Notes under the pieces: model-generated
Databases searched by the model: none
What the model was told of the DNA's origin: nothing
The model's input: the letters and a program-made list of their open reading frames with translations, nothing else
Source: Phorcus lineatus
Lineage: Eukaryota > Mollusca > Gastropoda > Trochida > Trochidae
Direction: 5' to 3'
DNA length: 64,000 nt
Assembly (NCBI GenBank): GCA_921293015.1
Contig: OV121098.1
Coordinates: forward strand, 16,392,161-16,456,160
Program-made: the position numbers and the translations under genes
In this document: in pieces, positions 34,906 to 46,509 of the stretch
Layout of the letters: every line of letters starts with the position of its first letter
How positions within the stretch are numbered: position 1 is the first letter of the stretch

Positions 34906-35990
34906 CTTTATTGCTTGCTTTACCATCATGACTTGCTTTACCATTGTGACATGCTTTACCATCATGACTTGCTTTACCATTATGACTTGCTTTACTGTTT
35001 TGACCTGCTTAACAAATATGACTTGCCCCACCATCCTGACTTGTTTACAATCATGACTTGCTGAACCATTATGACCGGCTTTACCATCATGACTTGTTTT
35101 ACCATCCTGACTTGTTTACAATCACAATTTGCTTAACCATTAAGACATGCTTTACCATTATGACTTGCTTTACCATTCTGACCTGCTTTACCATTCTGAC
35201 CTGCTTTATAATCATGACTTGTTTTACCCTCCTGACTTGTTTGCAACCGTGACTTGCTTTACCATTATGTCTTGTTTTACCAATCTGACCTGCTTTACCA
35301 TTATGACCTGCTTTACCATTATGTCTTGCTTTATCATTATGACCTGCTTAACCATTATGACTTTTGTTACCATTCTGACCTGCTTTACCATTATGACCTG
35401 CTTTACCATTCTGACCTGCTTAACAAATATGACTTGTCCCACCATCCTGACTTGTTTGCAATCATGACTTGCTGAACCATTATGACCGGCTTTACCATCA
35501 TGACTTGCTTTACCATTCTGACCTGCTTTACAATCATGACTTGTTTTACCATCCTGACTTGTTTACAATCACAATTTGCTTAACCATTAAGACATGCTTT
35601 ACCATTATGACTTGCTTTACCATTCTGACCTGCTTTACCATTCTGACCTGCTTTATAATCATGACTTGTTTTACCCTCCTGACTTGTTTGCAACCGTGAC
35701 TTGCTTTACCATTATGTCTTGTTTTACCAATCTGACCTGCTTTACCATTATGACCTGCTTTACCATTATGTCTTGCTTTATCATTATGACCTGCTTAACC
35801 ATTATGACTTTTGTTACCATTCTGACCTGCTTTACCATTATGACCTGCTTTACCATTCTGACCTGCTTAACAAATATGACTTGTCCCACCATCCTGACTT
35901 GTTTGCAATCATGACTTGCTTTACCATTCTGACCTGCTTTACCATTCTGACTTACTTTACCATCATGGCTTGCTTTACCGTTATGTGCTT
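34906..35990. repeat. 18-bp minisatellite with higher-order duplication
   Basis: About 60 units of TGACCTGCTTTACCATTA and variants (CATCATGACTTG, ACAATCATGACTTG, AACAAATATGACTTG). Variant order repeats. From the AATCATGACTTGCTGAACC block near 35050 a series of about 411 bp recurs from about 35461, and after a 36-bp insertion in the second copy the offset becomes 447 bp through about 35914. The translated frames 35147-35467 and 35594-35914 are identical, so this segmental duplication is recent. Frames remain open on both strands because the unit is six codons long. I do not call a gene. Confidence 0.9.
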
Positions 35991-36139
35991 ATACTTAGCA
36001 AATTCTTGAGTGATTGAATTAAAAAACAAGTTCTTATCTGGATTCGGCAGGGAATCAAGTATAGAAATCTCTTCTCAAGTTAATGGTTAACAGCTTATGT
36101 CATGTCAAATTTCTTGGGACAACCTCTGCACCAAGCCTG
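35991..36139. other. Short unique spacer
   Basis: Single-copy sequence between the minisatellite and a two-unit tandem. Nothing recognised. Confidence 0.4.
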
Positions 36140-36220
36140 CACATATTTTCAGATTGTTCACATGCAGTCTCAAGTTCTTCACATATTTCAGATTGTTTGC
36201 ATGCAGTCTCAGGAAGTTCA
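36140..36220. repeat. Two-unit 40-bp tandem duplication
   Basis: The word CACATATTTTCAGATTG followed by CATGCAGTCTCA occurs twice, 40 bp apart, with a few substitutions. The second copy contains TTTGCATGCAG. Confidence 0.75.
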
Positions 36221-36999
36221 ACCTTCCAGACTTAAGAAAGACTTGTTTGAAATTCTTTTCAATCTTTTCTGTGTTTAACATTTTTCTTTCTTTAGTGCAA
36301 GTGATGTGTATAAAAAGCATTGCGGGCAAAAGGGCAGTCGTTTTGGCCAATTACCTCCCTTGTTTAGGAGTGAAATGAACGATGAAAGTAGAGGATGATG
36401 GGAAATGCAGCTCGCAGTGGCAACTGACGCCCCTTACACCTGCAGTTTCCCATGATTTATTTTGGCGGGATGACTCGATCCTTGGGTTAATTAGCCCATG
36501 AAAAAAGGGTTTTCTGATTTGTCAAAGACTCTTCATTAGCTAGCACAGTATTTCAACCCTTTTTTTAAAATTGAAATTTTGTTAGAGTTTCATTAATCTA
36601 TTTGATATGCGTGTATTCACACAATTACTTATATTATGTAGCTCCTCCAATATAGACTTATAGTTTTCTATTATCTACACATACAAGATGACTTGCAATA
36701 ACACTCTTATGGTTCATACTTGGAATGTATTTATATATTGTATATATAATTCTATATATCAAAAAGAAGATAAGGGGGTTTTACTAGCTGTTTGTTAGGG
36801 GATTTAAAGAAGGAAAGATAAAGGAACATTTTGCTGGTTTTTGTATTTGGAGTGTTCAGTTCAACAGTTGCAGACCTGCAGATAAAGGTTGAAGTAATAA
36901 GAAATTTCAAAGACATAAACAGGACTCTATAAAAACGTTGGAAATAATTCTCTCCTCATAATCAAATTATTTCTTCCCTTGTTTATTTTTTTTTTAATC
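36221..36999. other. Unique DNA, no supported gene
   Basis: A GC-richer patch at 36300-36480 (GGCAGTCGTTTTGGCC, CCATGATTTATTTTGGCGGG) might be regulatory. No frame of note. Confidence 0.35.
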
Positions 37000-37318
37000 C
37001 TTCCAGCGATGAAAAGTTAACTACTAATAGTCATTTAAAAGATGTTTTCTTGCTTTAAATGCAAAGCTGAAAACATCATTCAGAATCCTCCCTGAACTCA
37101 TTTATTCACATGTAACCTCAGTTACAATTGGCCTTTGTTTCTGTTGTCTTTAACAGCCCAGCACCGAGAGGTTAACCACAGATAAAAAGTTGTATGTAAA
37201 GATGGTATCTGCCTTTTAATCTAAAGCTTCAAACATGATTCAAAATCCTACCTGAACTCCCAAATTATCAGGTAACCTCTGTTAAAATTGGGCCATGTTT
37301 CCATTGTCCTTGTAAGCT
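37000..37318. repeat. Old 160-bp tandem duplication
   Basis: Two diverged units lie head to tail with a 160-bp offset. Matching blocks are CATTCAGAATCCTCCCTGAA with GATTCAAAATCCTACCTGAA, and AACCTCAGTTACAATTGG with AACCTCTGTTAAAATTGG, and GTTTCTGTTGTCTTTAACAG with GTTTCCATTGTCCTTGTAAG. The divergence indicates age. No frame is conserved between the units. Confidence 0.8.
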
Positions 37319-39370
37319 TTTTGCTGTAATATCCAAGCTATCAAAGCAGTAAAGTGCTATTTAATGGTGATCAAATGATAACAAGGAGATGCAATATACG
37401 AGAAAAGGTGTTGAAAGTTACCTATGCTGCCTATCGCTCCATATAACTCTGCCAGGGCCGACATTATCCAAACTCACGTTCTGCATTCCGTTTTTTATGG
37501 TTCACAGTTGAAGAATGATGTGCTAAAAGATTAAGTGTTTACTGTTTCGCTTCTTTAGAACCTTTTTGGCTTGAAAACTATCAAGTTAAACGTGACAGGA
37601 CGGATAGATTTATTTTCTTCTAAAACATTTGGTCTGTTTTGTAACAAGAAAACTCTTCAATGCCAGTGTTTCCCCTGAAAGAAGTAACTCTGTTTCTTTT
37701 CTTAAACATTGATGTTGAAATGTTGAAAACTGACACAGGAAGACTTATGTTTCAACCTTTTTGTTTCATCCAAAATGAATTAGATTTGTCTTTGCACCTT
37801 TTTGCTTGATCAACAGTTTGTGGAGCATTTTTTTAATTTCAAAGTTAAAAAAAACAACAACATTGAATTGGAAGAATAAGATGAAAGCGACAATTCTGAA
37901 CACTGGAAAGCCTTTTTTGGAAGTTTTGGTGTATTTTGAATTATCTTATGAACTTCTTTATTGTGAAAGTTGCAACATTTTGGATTATGAACGCAGGAAT
38001 GGGAAGGAGGAAAATCTTGCTGATCTAATGAATGATGCTTCTAAATGCCATACAATGACTTCAAATTATCTCATAAGCCTTAATCAGATTACTTAAGCAT
38101 GCATATATCCAAAGAATAATTCAATTATGAAAAATTTAAATGACAAGTAAAACATTTCTTGTAAAACCTCTTTAGGAGGTTCAGATTTTTGGAACAATAT
38201 TTTTTAAAATTTTCAACTAGTTAATAATCAAACATGAAAATGACTTTGTAAGACAGTAATTTCCTTGGAATTCCTTTCAGTTTAGAAATTTTTCTGAAAA
38301 AATGTTTTTCTTGCTTTTAATGTTTTCTTCTAAAGTTTTAATGCATGTTATTGGTGCAGATAATAAAACTAAAAAGAATTTTTTTTTACAAATTATTAAC
38401 AAGCTAATGAAGAAATGGCTAAGGGTGAAATTGACTTGAGAAGAAATTTCTATTTCCTATAAACCTATTAAACTTTTAAAGGTCTATTGAGAACATTTTT
38501 ACCAAAGAAGTGATAGAAAAATAGGTTAAATTAAAGTGATTTGAGAAGAAATTACTTTCTTAAAAAAATTATCTTCTTTTTGGGGGGAACACTCCCATTA
38601 TGTTTCACACATTTTACAGATTCCCCCAGGTGTGTGGGTCTAACGACCCTCGGCGGAGTCAGATGATGACCCAACTTACCTGCTTAAGATAAACAGTAAA
38701 TAATTACAAGCCTATTTTCTGTCTGTCAAGTCCACTTTTTTCAAAGGTGAGAAAAAGTAGCAGCTTTCAGAATGTCTGATTTTGGAATGTCTGGAATACC
38801 TTATAATTAACAACAAGGTTTACTTAAGGTTGTTCTAGGAAAGCTTTACTAAAAAAAAGTATTTACTATAGTGAATAATATTCATATGAAATATGTGTTT
38901 CATGATAGTGGTAATTTGAAATATATTTGAATAATGTTGAATTCTATCTGTTTGCTTGATCCTGGATTGTAAAAAAGGGTAAATAAAAACTACTGTAATG
39001 TCATAGTCTTTAAATAAAAAAACCATATAAGGTTACCCTTCACCTGAGGGTAAAGATGATATTTTAGACAGTTCTCCTCTAAATTAGCCAGAAATTTGCA
39101 TAATTTCAATATTTAGGGTACATTTTTTAATGAATTATAAATTTCACTGATAATGAATATTTTCCATTAATATTTGTGAAGGCCTATTTGTGGCCTGTGA
39201 AATGGACAGTTGACCACAATCAGTATTGTTAAGCAAGAAAGGTATAGTTTACCATGCAAAGAGGTGACCGGCTTCCTTGCTTGATAAGTGAGGAGTGATT
39301 CCCTGCTCCACACTGAGACACGAGTTGAGAGACTTCCAGTGTCACCCTGTTGAATGACTTAGTTCGAAGT
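37319..39370. other. Unique AT-rich DNA, no supported gene
   Basis: The 96-codon frame 37806-38096 contains, at 37945-37990, AACTTCTTTATTGTGAAAG and GCAACATTTTGGATT, which resembles one arm of foldback family E (16 kb), so part of it may be decayed repeat. A perfect small hairpin, TTACCCTTCACCTGAGGGTAA without its last base, lies near 39033-39054. Confidence 0.35.
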
Positions 39371-39465
39371 GTACTTATATCCACCCAGCAGTAAACTGGG
39401 TACCCGGCATGATATGTCTGGCAACCAGTTGTATTTTCCCCAGGGAGTGTTCTATACTTGTTAAC
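39371..39465 (+). mobile_element. Possible SINE-body fragment
   Basis: TATCCACCCAGCAGTAAACT then GGGTACCCGGCATGAT resembles the CCACCCAGCTGTACAATTGG GTACCTGAAT stretch of the tRNA-Glu-like SINE at about 22300. There is no head or tail. Only a short match, so tentative. Confidence 0.3.
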
Positions 39466-40435
39466 AAGGAGCAATTAGTGGCATTGTGCTTTAAGCATAC
39501 AGTATACACGTGGGCAGAGAGGATACAGAATTGTTAGTGATTAAGCGATAATGAGCTAGTCTATACTCAAAGGATATAGATGGATATAGAAGAGTAAAGT
39601 TCTTGTTTCATATATGTCGGCCATCTGTAAAATTTGAACGTTTTGGTCTATTAACTATGTTTATCATGACATTGTGTTTTTATTGTCTATACCTCATTTT
39701 GTTTGTAAAAAACATTGAGAAGTTAATTAAGTGAGAAAGCACACTCCCCAAGACATCTAATTAGAGCTTTAAACAGATCGGAACAGATGTTTTGGGTTTG
39801 GCATTGGAAAACTTTCAAAACTTCTTCCCTCATGTCAACAAACCTCTCAAATTCGGAACTCCCGAATAATGAACGCCAACGTTTAAGTAATTTCGTCTGC
39901 TTCCAAAAACTGCTCTTCTGACACAATAAAGCTGGTAATTACGTCAAGATTGGCCTCCAGACAAGTCGCAGAAATATGGAAACCTACATAGGAACATTCC
40001 ATCAAGAACATAACCTATAAAATACACGTCTGCTTTCCTCAGTTATGTAACAGACGCCGGCAATTTACTAATGATACTACTTTCCTAAAGAATTTCTGGC
40101 AAGTTTGTAGGAAGGGTTATATATCTTCAACTTCGCTCCAGAATTGTGATTAAATAGTTGCTTGTAAGTTTAATTGTTAATGCCATTACATTTATATCTT
40201 TTATAGGATTTTTGAAAAATTTTGTTTAGAAAGCTGAGAAGAAAACTATATGTTGACTGTTAAAACGGGTTCAACCAATTTTAGTGCATTTGTTTATAAA
40301 CATTTTCTTTTGGGGAATTTGTTGTTTTGAACACTTGAATACACCGTGGAACCACCAACAGGAGCTATTTTGATTCCGTCTTGAAAGTTTTCAGGAGTTA
40401 TCTCCCTTTATCCTTTTTGACAATTACCAGTTAAA
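39466..40435. other. Unique DNA, no supported gene
   Basis: A GC-richer patch at 39730-39920 overlaps a 67-codon minus frame without a motif. A CATCTAATTAGAGC word lies near 39755. Confidence 0.35.
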
Positions 40436-40625
40436 AGAGGCATTATGGGACATCTCTCTCTGTACGTCGGCCCGATGAGTCATGGAGGATTAGAGTCTCC
40501 TCTTGCTGCTCAGTCTGGTGGTGTTGTTGTAACTTGCCTTGTAATTCACTCACCACTCCACACGTTTGTCATGAACTTCATGATGAATTACTAGCGTCAA
40601 CGTAGTGTCTTAACATGGGTTACAT
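40436..40625. promoter_or_regulatory. GC-richer block with AP-1 palindrome
   Basis: Contains a perfect AP-1-type dyad, ATGAGTCAT, within CCGATGAGTCATGGAGG, then GGATTAGAGTCTCC and AATTCACTCACCACTCC. No frame. Candidate enhancer on composition and motif only. Confidence 0.2.
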
Positions 40626-40771
40626 TGAAGTGACCATGATTTGGCATTTAATTTGTAATGTTTGTAATTGGTCCTTTATTACTTCTTGAGCGGTTACTTT
40701 TACAGATTGATTTCATATGACATGAGAATAGAATTAATTTATCAGAGATGTATTTGTTTTAGTTTAAAGGA

Positions 40772-40816
40772 GTGATGATTATGATGATGATGATGTTGAC
40801 GGTGATGATGATGATT

Positions 40817-40849
<33 letters not shown>

Positions 40850-40915
40850 GTGTTTATGATGATGATGATGATGATGATGATGGTGTTTATGATGATGATT
40901 ATGATGATATATAAT
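40772..40915. repeat. (ATG)n microsatellite
   Basis: Long runs of ATGATG with scattered TTATG interruptions. A TGGTGTTTATG interruption occurs twice, showing a small internal duplication. The poly-Met frame over it is an artefact. Confidence 0.95.
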
Positions 40916-42309
40916 AAAAATGTGTATTGTGACTATCTATTGAAAAATATCTAGGACAATCAAGAACTTGCATTGTATCATTTCAAACGAAATGAGATAG
41001 TTCTAAACTACATTGGAAACACTTCTTGTCATTAGCCATCTAGTAAGCCCTATAGGCTGTTGGTGCTAACGCAACACTGCTTTGGTACAAGAGATCTAGA
41101 TGAATGTTCCCCAAGCCTTGCTGACATACAGATAGACCATACCCAAGCTTAGAGGCTTAATATGGCTTAATGTAAGACAGGGTCCACCAACATACACACA
41201 GAAAGTGAAAATGACCCGCATAATCAGGTGACAAAACAATAGCCGCTTCTCACCAGCTTTGATATTGAGATGATTCTGTGATTACTGTAATGTAATAAAC
41301 ACCAATTGTGTGAAATGGAGACCAATTGTTCGAAGTAGACACGGGTATCCTATTGTTCCCATCATGCTCTTGTGAAATTTGAGTGGGTCAATCAGCGACT
41401 GACCACTCAATTTGTGTGGTGGTCATTCCTACGTGAGCTGATCGTACTTCAATCAGTCGTAACTGTCAGAAGCTTGTTGGTTCAGGGTTTAAGTTTTGAC
41501 TGACTGTCGCCAGTGGATAAGTCCATACTAGAGCGTATCCCTTTCACTGAGTTCCATTGTGAATGCACTTTACATACCAAGAATAAGGAAAAGAAAATGG
41601 TTGTATTCATGCATTAGTAATCTTATGATTGTGACTGGAATTATTTAATGTGATCTGCATCTTTATTGATATTAAGAGAAAGCTCTTCTTACTAAGAAGT
41701 AAGGAGAAAAATGCTAGTTGTGCAATTGAGTGTGGTAGTCGCATCTTGCCTGGAGGACATGCGGTCAAAGCTAATTTCAACCCGGACAGGTCCGTGCTTA
41801 GCATCTTAGGGTTAAGTATGATATCAGTTAATTTTGTTATGTTGCAAAGGCTGTATAAAATAGTGATAAACCCCGTTATCAAATGTAAAGATAACAGAAA
41901 ATTCTTTGATGATGATAAAAGTAAAGATTGCGGTTTTGATAATGATTTGATTTGGTGATAACTGATAAACGATATGCTGATAACTTTCAATTATATCTCG
42001 ACAAATGAAAGATATTCTGTATGAAGATGAATTAAATGGATGATGACACTCAAACAAATACGAAACACAAAACACAAAACTGTTCCTCAAAGCTTAAATG
42101 TGATATGATATCATGCAATTTCCTTTTGAAACCATCGACATATTTAACATAAATCACAAGACAAGGTTGTTTTTCATGATTTAAACATTTATATTTTCAT
42201 ATGAAAATTGTATATCCCTTAAGATAAACACAGACACACATTAAGAGAAACACAATATGTATCTTGAAATTAAAATACCTATGATCCTCTCAGGTCTTTT
42301 TTATATATA
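40916..42309. other. Unique DNA, no supported gene
   Basis: The overlapping frames 41607-41990 (minus, 127 codons) and 41650-41958 (plus, 102 codons) lie opposite one another. Neither has a motif nor convincing splice sites. A stable hairpin occurs at 41376-41414. Confidence 0.35.
41376..41414. other. Imperfect hairpin, about 15-bp stem
   Basis: AAATTTGAGTGGGTCA pairs with TGACCACTCAATTT around the loop ATCAGCGAC. It sits in otherwise single-copy DNA. It may be a small foldback or a chance dyad. Confidence 0.4.
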
Positions 42310-43034
42310 TGTTTGACATTCACGATAAATCCAATTTATGTAAACGACAATTTGTATGACATTCACAATAAACCAAATTTTATATAAACGACAATTTGTA
42401 TGACATTCAAGATAATAAAATTTTATATAAACGACAATTTGTATGACATTCAAGATAAATCAAATTTTATATAAGGGACAATTTGTATGACATTCAAGAT
42501 AAATAATTTTTTATATAAACGACAATTTGTATGACATTCAAGATAAATCAAATTTTATATAAACGACAATTTGTATATGATATTCAAGATAAATAATTTT
42601 TTATATAAACGACAATTTGTATGACTGTACATTCAAGATAAATCAAATTTTATATAATTGACAATTTGTATATGACATTCAAGATAAATATTTGTTTATA
42701 TAAACAACAATTTGTATGACATTTAAGATAAATCAAATTTTTATATAAACGACAATTTGTATGACGTTCAAGATAAATCAAATTTTATATATAAGCAACA
42801 ATGTGTATGACATTTAATATATAAAGACAATCAAATTTTATATAAACGATAATTTGTATGACATTCAATATAAATCAAATTTTATATATAAACAATTTGT
42901 ATGACATAAAAGACAATCAAATTTAATATAAACGACAATATGTATGACATTAAAGATAAATCAAATTTTATGTAACAACAATTTGTATGAATTCAAGATA
43001 AATCAAATTATATATAAACGACAATTAATGTATA
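42310..43034. repeat. 44-bp minisatellite, about 15 copies
   Basis: The unit runs ATAAACGACAATTTGTATGA then CATTCAAGATAAATCAAATT. Length varies between units by indels (extra GTAC, TATA or AATA). Each unit contains the short dyad ACAATTTGT. The right edge is less than 40 bp from the exon-like segment at 43073. Confidence 0.9.
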
Positions 43035-43072
43035 TTTCACTTAGCTAACAAGTATTTGTTTCTAATTTTCAG

Positions 43073-43110
43073 AATCATTGTGGATTACTCTGACCAGCCT
43101 ACTCATCGAG
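43073..43110 (+). other. Possible 38-nt internal exon
   Basis: A good acceptor (TTTGTTTCTAATTTTCAG) and donor (ATCGAG then GTAAGA at 43111) bound 38 nt. Frame 2 gives IIVDYSDQPTHR with one base before and one after. Frame 3 is also open. In frame 2 the phases would permit joining to 13610-13679 upstream and 56255 downstream. At this length openness means little. The case rests on the splice-site quality. Confidence 0.2.
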
Positions 43111-45039
43111 GTAAGAGAACGAGCTCTTAATCAGTTTAAAAGCATTGCACTTGTGTCGCCATGTCACTGGTGCACCATGGGTAATGTTCGACCATATCTT
43201 AGTGTAAAACCATTCCGCGATGTGACAATCAATAGGTGTGGCTCTCTCGACTGTTCTCTAAGAAATGGAATCCTGAAGCTTTTTATTGTCAGTCAATGAA
43301 ATAGATTTGCTGATCAGCGAAGTACGACAAGGGAGCTAACTCTCTTAGCTCTTGAGTCGAGGATGACTCACAAGCATATATATATGTATTTAACAGCTAT
43401 AGCTAGAAGTTTGGCATCCTGCATGAAGGTTGAATTGTACCTTTAAGTCCTAATGCCAGACCCTTACAGAAAAGTGAGTTGTATAATATATAGAAATATT
43501 TGGGATTTTAATCTTTTTACTTTGATATTGTTATATCAAACTTTATTGTTAATTTTGTGTTGATATATTTGGAAGGTATTTCAGAATACTTGACTAAGTG
43601 GTTTGATTGATGATAATTAGCAAAGATTTAGGAACATTGTCATGATCATAAATAAGACATTGATCATAAGCAGATCAAATGATAAAATTTAAACGTCTTT
43701 ACGCAGCCTTCCAAAAATTACATTTTATTTATAAAGAAATGATTGAATCAGAATCTTATGGAGTTGTGAATTGAACAATTCTTAATTTACTTTTCTTTGA
43801 TGGAAAACAATGGAATTGTACCAATTCAAATCACATTTCAAATGAAAATATCAATATTTGAATATTGAAAAAAAGCCATCGCAATAAATACACATCAATA
43901 GAGATATACATATATATAATTCATATGTTGAAGTTGATAAAAATCTTGTTCATTGTTATCTGGTAATTAAGTATTCATGTTTGTAATCATTTGCATATTC
44001 AATCCATTTTAGCGTAAAATTTTGACGAGCATACTTGATAAGCCTACTGAACAGGCAAATAATCGCGCAGTAACAGATGAGTCATAACCGTATCTAATAT
44101 ATGTCGGAGCATATGTTGTGTCGGAGCAAATTTGAACATATGGAGTTTGTTAAAGTATATGCTCTCCAAAAATAACTTTATTGTAATTAGGTACATTACA
44201 TATGAAGAGAATTTTTTTTACTTTATTTTTAAGACTTCAATTGATGAACGCTTAGTTTCAAGTTCATGATGTCCCATGGTGCAATTTGAATATAAGATTG
44301 AATTTTTGCTGGGTCAGCAAATAATTTGGAATACATGTGCAAACTTGATTTTTGCAGAATAAAAAATAGACATTGTTTCATAAATAAGGAAAAACTGAGA
44401 CTGTTATTTTACCATCAAAACTTTGTAATCCCATATCTTTATTGCAAAGTAAAACATAATAATAATTCCCCAAACATGCAGGAAATAAACTTTTATGTAC
44501 AAGCACAAGACCAGATTGTAGAAAAATTAATTTGATTGTTGCAATGGTGAATATTTTGAAATTCTTATTCCTAATACAAAACTACTCGAAACCATTTTAA
44601 TCATCTGTGCCCTATCTTGTTAAGTTTATTAATCACATCTCATTTATTATGCATTCTAACGAGTTTCTTATTGTAATTGCGACCTCAACATCAAAGTATG
44701 CAAATTGTTAGCAATACAGATTACTATGCATAAAGTTGTTCCCTTGCGTGTCGTAAATGAAAACAAATAATGTTTATGATTTGAGGAAATCAAAAGATAA
44801 AATATTACCTCTATGGAATGGGCGACAGTTAGGAATGGCATTCTATGCATAAAGAAATCAAGGTTATGCAAGCTTCAGAAATTAGCATTGGAATTTTATA
44901 AATCACTTCTCTCAATGCAATGATCATATCAATTTTTTAACAGATTTGTCAAAAGAATGGAGAGAAATTAGAAACTTGAAGATTAGACAAGCAAGGCCTC
45001 GCCTTAAATCAATCAGTGGGTCGTAAATGTATGCAGGGT
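43111..45039. other. Unique AT-rich DNA, no supported gene
   Basis: Two small hairpins are visible: GAGCTAACTCTCTTAGCTC at 43333-43351 (7-bp stem) and GGAGCATAT with ATATGCTC at about 44106-44166. No frame of note. Confidence 0.4.
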
Positions 45040-45310
45040 CAGAGGTTACATGTCAAAGGTCAATTGAATGTCACAGATTCATCCATCATGGACTTGTCAA
45101 TTTCGATGTCGACTACATTTGACCATCTTGATCACCAACGGGCAATTTGGAGTTGTACGTGCCAACTCTTCGGCAATATCAATTTGTGGCCATTATCGGA
45201 AGGCTGGGGTACAGGAATCCATGCATCGGAATTAATATTGCCGCCATTAGTGTTCTCAATTAGTTTACATTGGGTCTCTGCAGTCTGTCCTGCAGATTTT
45301 CATCAATCTT
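45040..45310. promoter_or_regulatory. GC-richer block, candidate conserved non-coding element
   Basis: Contains clustered nuclear-receptor-like half-sites (GGTCAGAGGTTACATGTC, then AAAGGTCAATTG), CATTTGACC, TGATCACC, TCGGAATTAATATTGCCG and TTTTCATCAATCTTG. The 134-codon frame 45016-45420 runs through it and into the SINE head, and its protein has no family features. Confidence 0.25.
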
Positions 45311-45349
45311 GTTGCCTTTTGAGAAAAAACCCTTCCTATTTCCTACATA

Positions 45350-45540
45350 CCACTGACGGTCGGTGCTGGCGAAGTTGCCTAACTCTGATGTTGTGGGTTC
45401 GAATCTCGCAAGGGACTTGACCAGAGAAATTACAAGAACTTGTACTATATTGCAGAAAGTGTGATCTCAAATGTAACCACGTAACCCTTACCTTCTTTCT
45501 CCTTTCTTCACAAGGTTTCAACATTTAACTCTACAAGTGA
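45350..45540 (+). mobile_element. tRNA-derived SINE, third type
   Basis: An A box matching the consensus, TGGCGAAGTTG (45367-45377), is followed by the B-box-like GGTTCGAATCT (45396-45406) in the context GTGGGTTCGAATCTCGC. The spacing is 29 nt, shorter than in a tRNA. The body differs from the 20564 and 22146 SINEs (AGAAATTACAAGAACTTG, then TGCAGAAAGTGTGATCTC). The 3' boundary is uncertain. Confidence 0.7.
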
Positions 45541-45599
45541 CCTCCATTAAGAATGGACATCTTTAAAATAACAATTTGAATGGTCACTAATTTTTCTGT

Positions 45600-45745
45600 A
45601 TAGGTAACAAGAGATTTTTAGTTTACAAGTGATCAGAAGTTTACCATTCAAGTGGTTTTACTATTCAAGCTATAAGCAAGTTTGCAGTTCAAGGGACAAG
45701 CAATTTTGCTGTTCAAGTCGATTGTTCAAGTGATAATTGATATTG
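45600..45745. repeat. Degenerate TTCAAGT minisatellite
   Basis: The core TTCAAG followed by a purine-rich stretch recurs at irregular 15-35 bp spacing: TTTACCATTCAAGTGG, TTTACTATTCAAGC, TTGCAGTTCAAGGG, TTTGCTGTTCAAGTC and TTGTTCAAGTG. ATAAGCAAGT and ACAAGCAATT alternate with them. An old decayed array. Confidence 0.55.
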
Positions 45746-45867
45746 TTGTACAAACAGTTACTGATTTGCCTGCACAATTTACAAACAATTGATGGACATA
45801 CCTTCAATTATAGCCTGAAAAATCAAATAGTTTTAGATATTGAGTTAGTGGGTTGTTATTCTTGAAG

Positions 45868-46209
45868 CAGGGGCGTAGGAACAGGGGGGGCTTGGGGGGG
45901 CTTAGCCCCCCCACTTTTTTTCGAAATGTTTTTTTTTTTCAAAATGATAATTTTCCCCTTTCTACTACATATTTCCCAATTACTGGTCTAGTATTGTTAC
46001 AAAACAGTTACTATGCACTACTCTGAGGGTAGAACTAAAACATTCAATCAAACAAGGAATTAAACTGACTTCAGTATTATGTCCTAATTGATGATAAGAT
46101 GGGATAAGCAGCCAGCAAGTTTCCTTTTTTTTTTTTTTTTTTTTTTTTTTGGGTTACAAAATTTCAATTCAAGCCCCCCCCCACTTTCAAATTTGCTCCT
46201 ACGCCCCTG
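45868..46209. mobile_element. hAT-like MITE with TGAAG target duplication
   Basis: Termini CAGGGGCGTAGGAACA and TGCTCCTACGCCCCTG are inverted copies with one mismatch. Exact TGAAG lies outside both ends (45863-45867, 46210-46214). The interior has a G7/C7 hairpin, GGGGGGGCTTAGCCCCCCC (45894-45912), a long poly-T run near 46128-46150, and no transposase. CAGGGGCGTAG termini are familiar from hAT-superfamily elements, which usually make 8-bp duplications. A 5-bp one fits a minority of families or means the flanks have drifted. Confidence 0.85.
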
Positions 46210-46322
46210 TGAAGACATCAGTCTATTACAAGTTAAAACTTTAGAAGGATGTCAGAGTTGAATACTGCAATATTTAAGATTATTAATCCCTCTGATGACG
46301 ATTTGAAAAACTTTTGCATGCC

Positions 46323-46350
46323 TCAAGGCAAATTTCATTCACAAAAGTTG
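46323..46350 (+). repeat. 28-nt repeated word, copy 1
   Basis: CAAGGCAAATTTCATTCAC then AAAAGTTGG. It is repeated at 46482-46509 with three or four substitutions (CAAGGCAAATTTCATTTAC then CAAAGATGG), 159 bp away. Confidence 0.7.
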
Positions 46351-46481
46351 GGCTGGAATTTGAAAATCAAATTCCATCTATGAAGAGTTAAAACTGCGAC
46401 TACAGGTCAATCTGAAGACTGCCATGTAGTGGCATTTGCTGCCAAGCCCATTCCATGAGGATTCCAAATCCGGGTTAGCCC

Positions 46482-46509
46482 CAAGGCAAATTTCATTTAC
46501 CAAAGATGG
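46482..46509 (+). repeat. 28-nt repeated word, copy 2
   Basis: Partner of the word at 46323. It leads directly into the YY1-like GATGGACGCCATTGG. The flanks do not align well, so either the duplication is old or only this word is under constraint. Confidence 0.7.

Noticed and set aside
34780..36009. Several 60-106-codon frames on both strands of the 18-bp array
   Set aside because: All arise from the 18-bp unit that lacks stops. They overlap one another in several frames and have no non-repetitive part.
40772..40954. Poly-Met frame
   Set aside because: Translation of an (ATG)n microsatellite.
41607..41990. 127-codon minus frame opposed by a 102-codon plus frame
   Set aside because: The two overlap almost fully on opposite strands, have no motif and lack convincing splice signals.
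45016..45420. 134-codon frame, the longest outside minisatellites
   Set aside because: It runs from single-copy DNA into a tRNA-derived SINE head and shows no protein family features.
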